Positions 41,827 through 42,830 of a stretch of DNA of 42,830 nt are shown here, one piece after another; the stretch's first letter is position 1; each line of letters opens with the position of its first letter. The position numbers and the translations under genes were made by a program. The stretch is from positions 1 through 42,830 of the forward strand of contig CALBNX010000057.1 of NCBI GenBank assembly GCA_937896885.1. The letters run 5' to 3'. The DNA is from an uncultured Clostridia bacterium (GTDB lineage Bacteria > Bacillota > Clostridia > Oscillospirales > Acutalibacteraceae). The notes under the pieces are model-generated. The model saw nothing but the letters and a program-made list of their open reading frames with translations. It was not told the origin of the DNA and searched no databases.

Positions 41827-42830
41827 ATGAACGAAACTTATTTCCATTCTGTTCGACTTGATGAAGAAAAATGTAAGGGTTGCGTAAGTTGTCTTAAACG
41901 TTGCCCCACAAAAGCCATCAGAGTTCGAAACGGAAAGGCTCATATAATTTCAGAGCGTTGCGTTGACTGTGGCGAGTGTATTAGAATTTGTCCGCATCAC
42001 GCAAAATATGCTGAAAAATATTCATTGAATGAAATTCTTGAATATAAATATAGAATTGCTGTGCCTGCACCGTCACTTTATGGTCAGTTCAACAACCTTG
42101 AAGATACAGATTATGTTTTGACAGGGCTTAAAAGAATGGGCTTTGACGATGTTTTTGAAGTGTCAAAGGGCGCAGAGCTAGTCAGCGAAGCAACAAGAAT
42201 TTTACTTTCAATGAACAAATCAAATAAACCAATGATTTCTTCAGCGTGTCCTGCTGTGGTCAGACTTATCAGAGTGCGTTTTCCTAACCTTATTGAAAAC
42301 GTTGTTGATTTAAATGCGCCTATGGAAGAAGCAGCCCGTCTTGCAAGAATTAAGGCAAAGCAAGAAACAGGACTTCCTGACGAAGATATCGGTGTTTTCT
42401 TTATTACACCTTGTACTGCAAAAATCACATCAATCAAGCAACCAATTTGTAATGGTAAATCAAATATTGATGGCGTTTTAGCAATTAAAGACATTTATCC
42501 TGTTTTGGTTAGTCAGATGGATAAAATCATCGAGCTTGAAGACTTGAAAGATTCGGGCATCATCGGTGTGAGTTGGGCGTCATCAGGTGGCGAATCTGCT
42601 GCAATTTTAAGAGAAAGACATTTGGCGGCTGATGGTATTGAAAATGTAATCAAGGTGCTTAAAGAATTAGAAGATGAGAAACTTAATGACCTTGAATTTA
42701 TCGAGCTTAATGCTTGTTCAGGTGGTTGTGTTGGTGGACCTTTGACCGTTGAAAATCCATTTGTGGCAAAGGCAAGACTTCAAAGACTTCGCAAATATAT
42801 GCCTGTTTCTTGTAATCACCTTGAATATGA
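41827..42830 (+). CDS. [FeFe]-hydrogenase large-subunit-like protein, probable sensor type (partial, runs off right edge)
   Basis: At least 334 residues; no stop in the window. Two [4Fe-4S] ferredoxin motifs occur: CKGCVSCLKRCP (~16-27) and CVDCGECIRICP (~46-57). An H-cluster-type domain follows, with SSACPA (C141), TPCTAK (C196) and ACSGGC (C297, C301), so all four ligands are kept. In catalytic hydrogenases the first signature is TSCCP, where the first Cys relays protons; here that position is alanine (A140), a change I recall for sensory group C/D enzymes such as HydS. Part of the operon with the DRTGG and RsbW-like genes, which supports sensing of H2 or redox state. Confidence 0.82.
   Translation, partial: MNETYFHSVRLDEEKCKGCVSCLKRCPTKAIRVRNGKAHIISERCVDCGECIRICPHHAKYAEKYSLNEILEYKYRIAVPAPSLYGQFNNLEDTDYVLTGLKRMGFDDVFEVSKGAELVSEATRILLSMNKSNKPMISSACPAVVRLIRVRFPNLIENVVDLNAPMEEAARLARIKAKQETGLPDEDIGVFFITPCTAKITSIKQPICNGKSNIDGVLAIKDIYPVLVSQMDKIIELEDLKDSGIIGVSWASSGGESAAILRERHLAADGIENVIKVLKELEDEKLNDLEFIELNACSGGCVGGPLTVENPFVAKARLQRLRKYMPVSCNHLEY

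Overview
The window reads as chromosome from an AT-rich, low-GC Gram-positive anaerobe, most likely a gut-type, spore-forming Clostridia. Supporting signs are SpoIIE, a SEC-C-tailed SecA, a Na+-translocating decarboxylase beta subunit, an [FeFe]-hydrogenase-like protein, an intracellular GH28 pectinase-type enzyme, AAGGAGG-like ribosome binding sites and frequent TTG starts. The genus cannot be fixed from sequence alone.

Core chromosome, left part (1-18.4 kb). A leftward operon encodes an SCP2-like duplicated protein, a class III aminotransferase and a split transketolase N-half that runs off the edge. Divergent from it is secA, followed by two coupled membrane-protein genes. Next come leftward GH28, a small membrane protein, aspS-hisS, mgsA and a MinD-like ATPase. 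Rightward spoIIE, a GPH-family sugar/glycoside transporter, a small hypothetical gene and tRNA-Leu(GAG) follow.

Integrated element (about 18.37-34.63 kb). A 17-bp direct repeat, one copy inside the 3' part of tRNA-Leu and the other at 34614-34630, brackets about 16.2 kb. This contains a tyrosine recombinase, a D5/SF3-type primase-helicase, a Mor-like regulator and a run of very small genes (DUF3846-like, DUF1643-like, tiny membrane proteins, duplicated coiled-coil proteins). No capsid, terminase, relaxase or conjugation gene is visible, so it looks like a satellite or plasmid-like integrative element. Its cargo looks defensive. On the left is an 896-residue beta-class DNA methyltransferase with a long novel N-terminus, opposite two tandem paralogous proteins of unknown fold, which may be a restriction-modification-like system. 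On the right, between int and the attachment repeat, is a two-gene operon of a protein with two HEPN-like Rx4H motifs and a four-helix membrane protein. A lone leftward gene at 27185-28003 is a third candidate cargo. Dyads at the methyltransferase promoters suggest tight control.

Core chromosome, right part (34.6-42.8 kb). Two small genes are followed by an acyltransferase/membrane-protein operon. That operon is divergent from a membrane protein with an XRE-like N-terminus, and a GTTTACA operator-like cluster lies between them. Then come oadB plus an OadG-like gene without an alpha subunit, a DUF554 gene, and a DRTGG / HATPase / [FeFe]-hydrogenase-like operon. Its hydrogenase lacks the proton-relay cysteine, which suggests a sensor rather than a catalyst.
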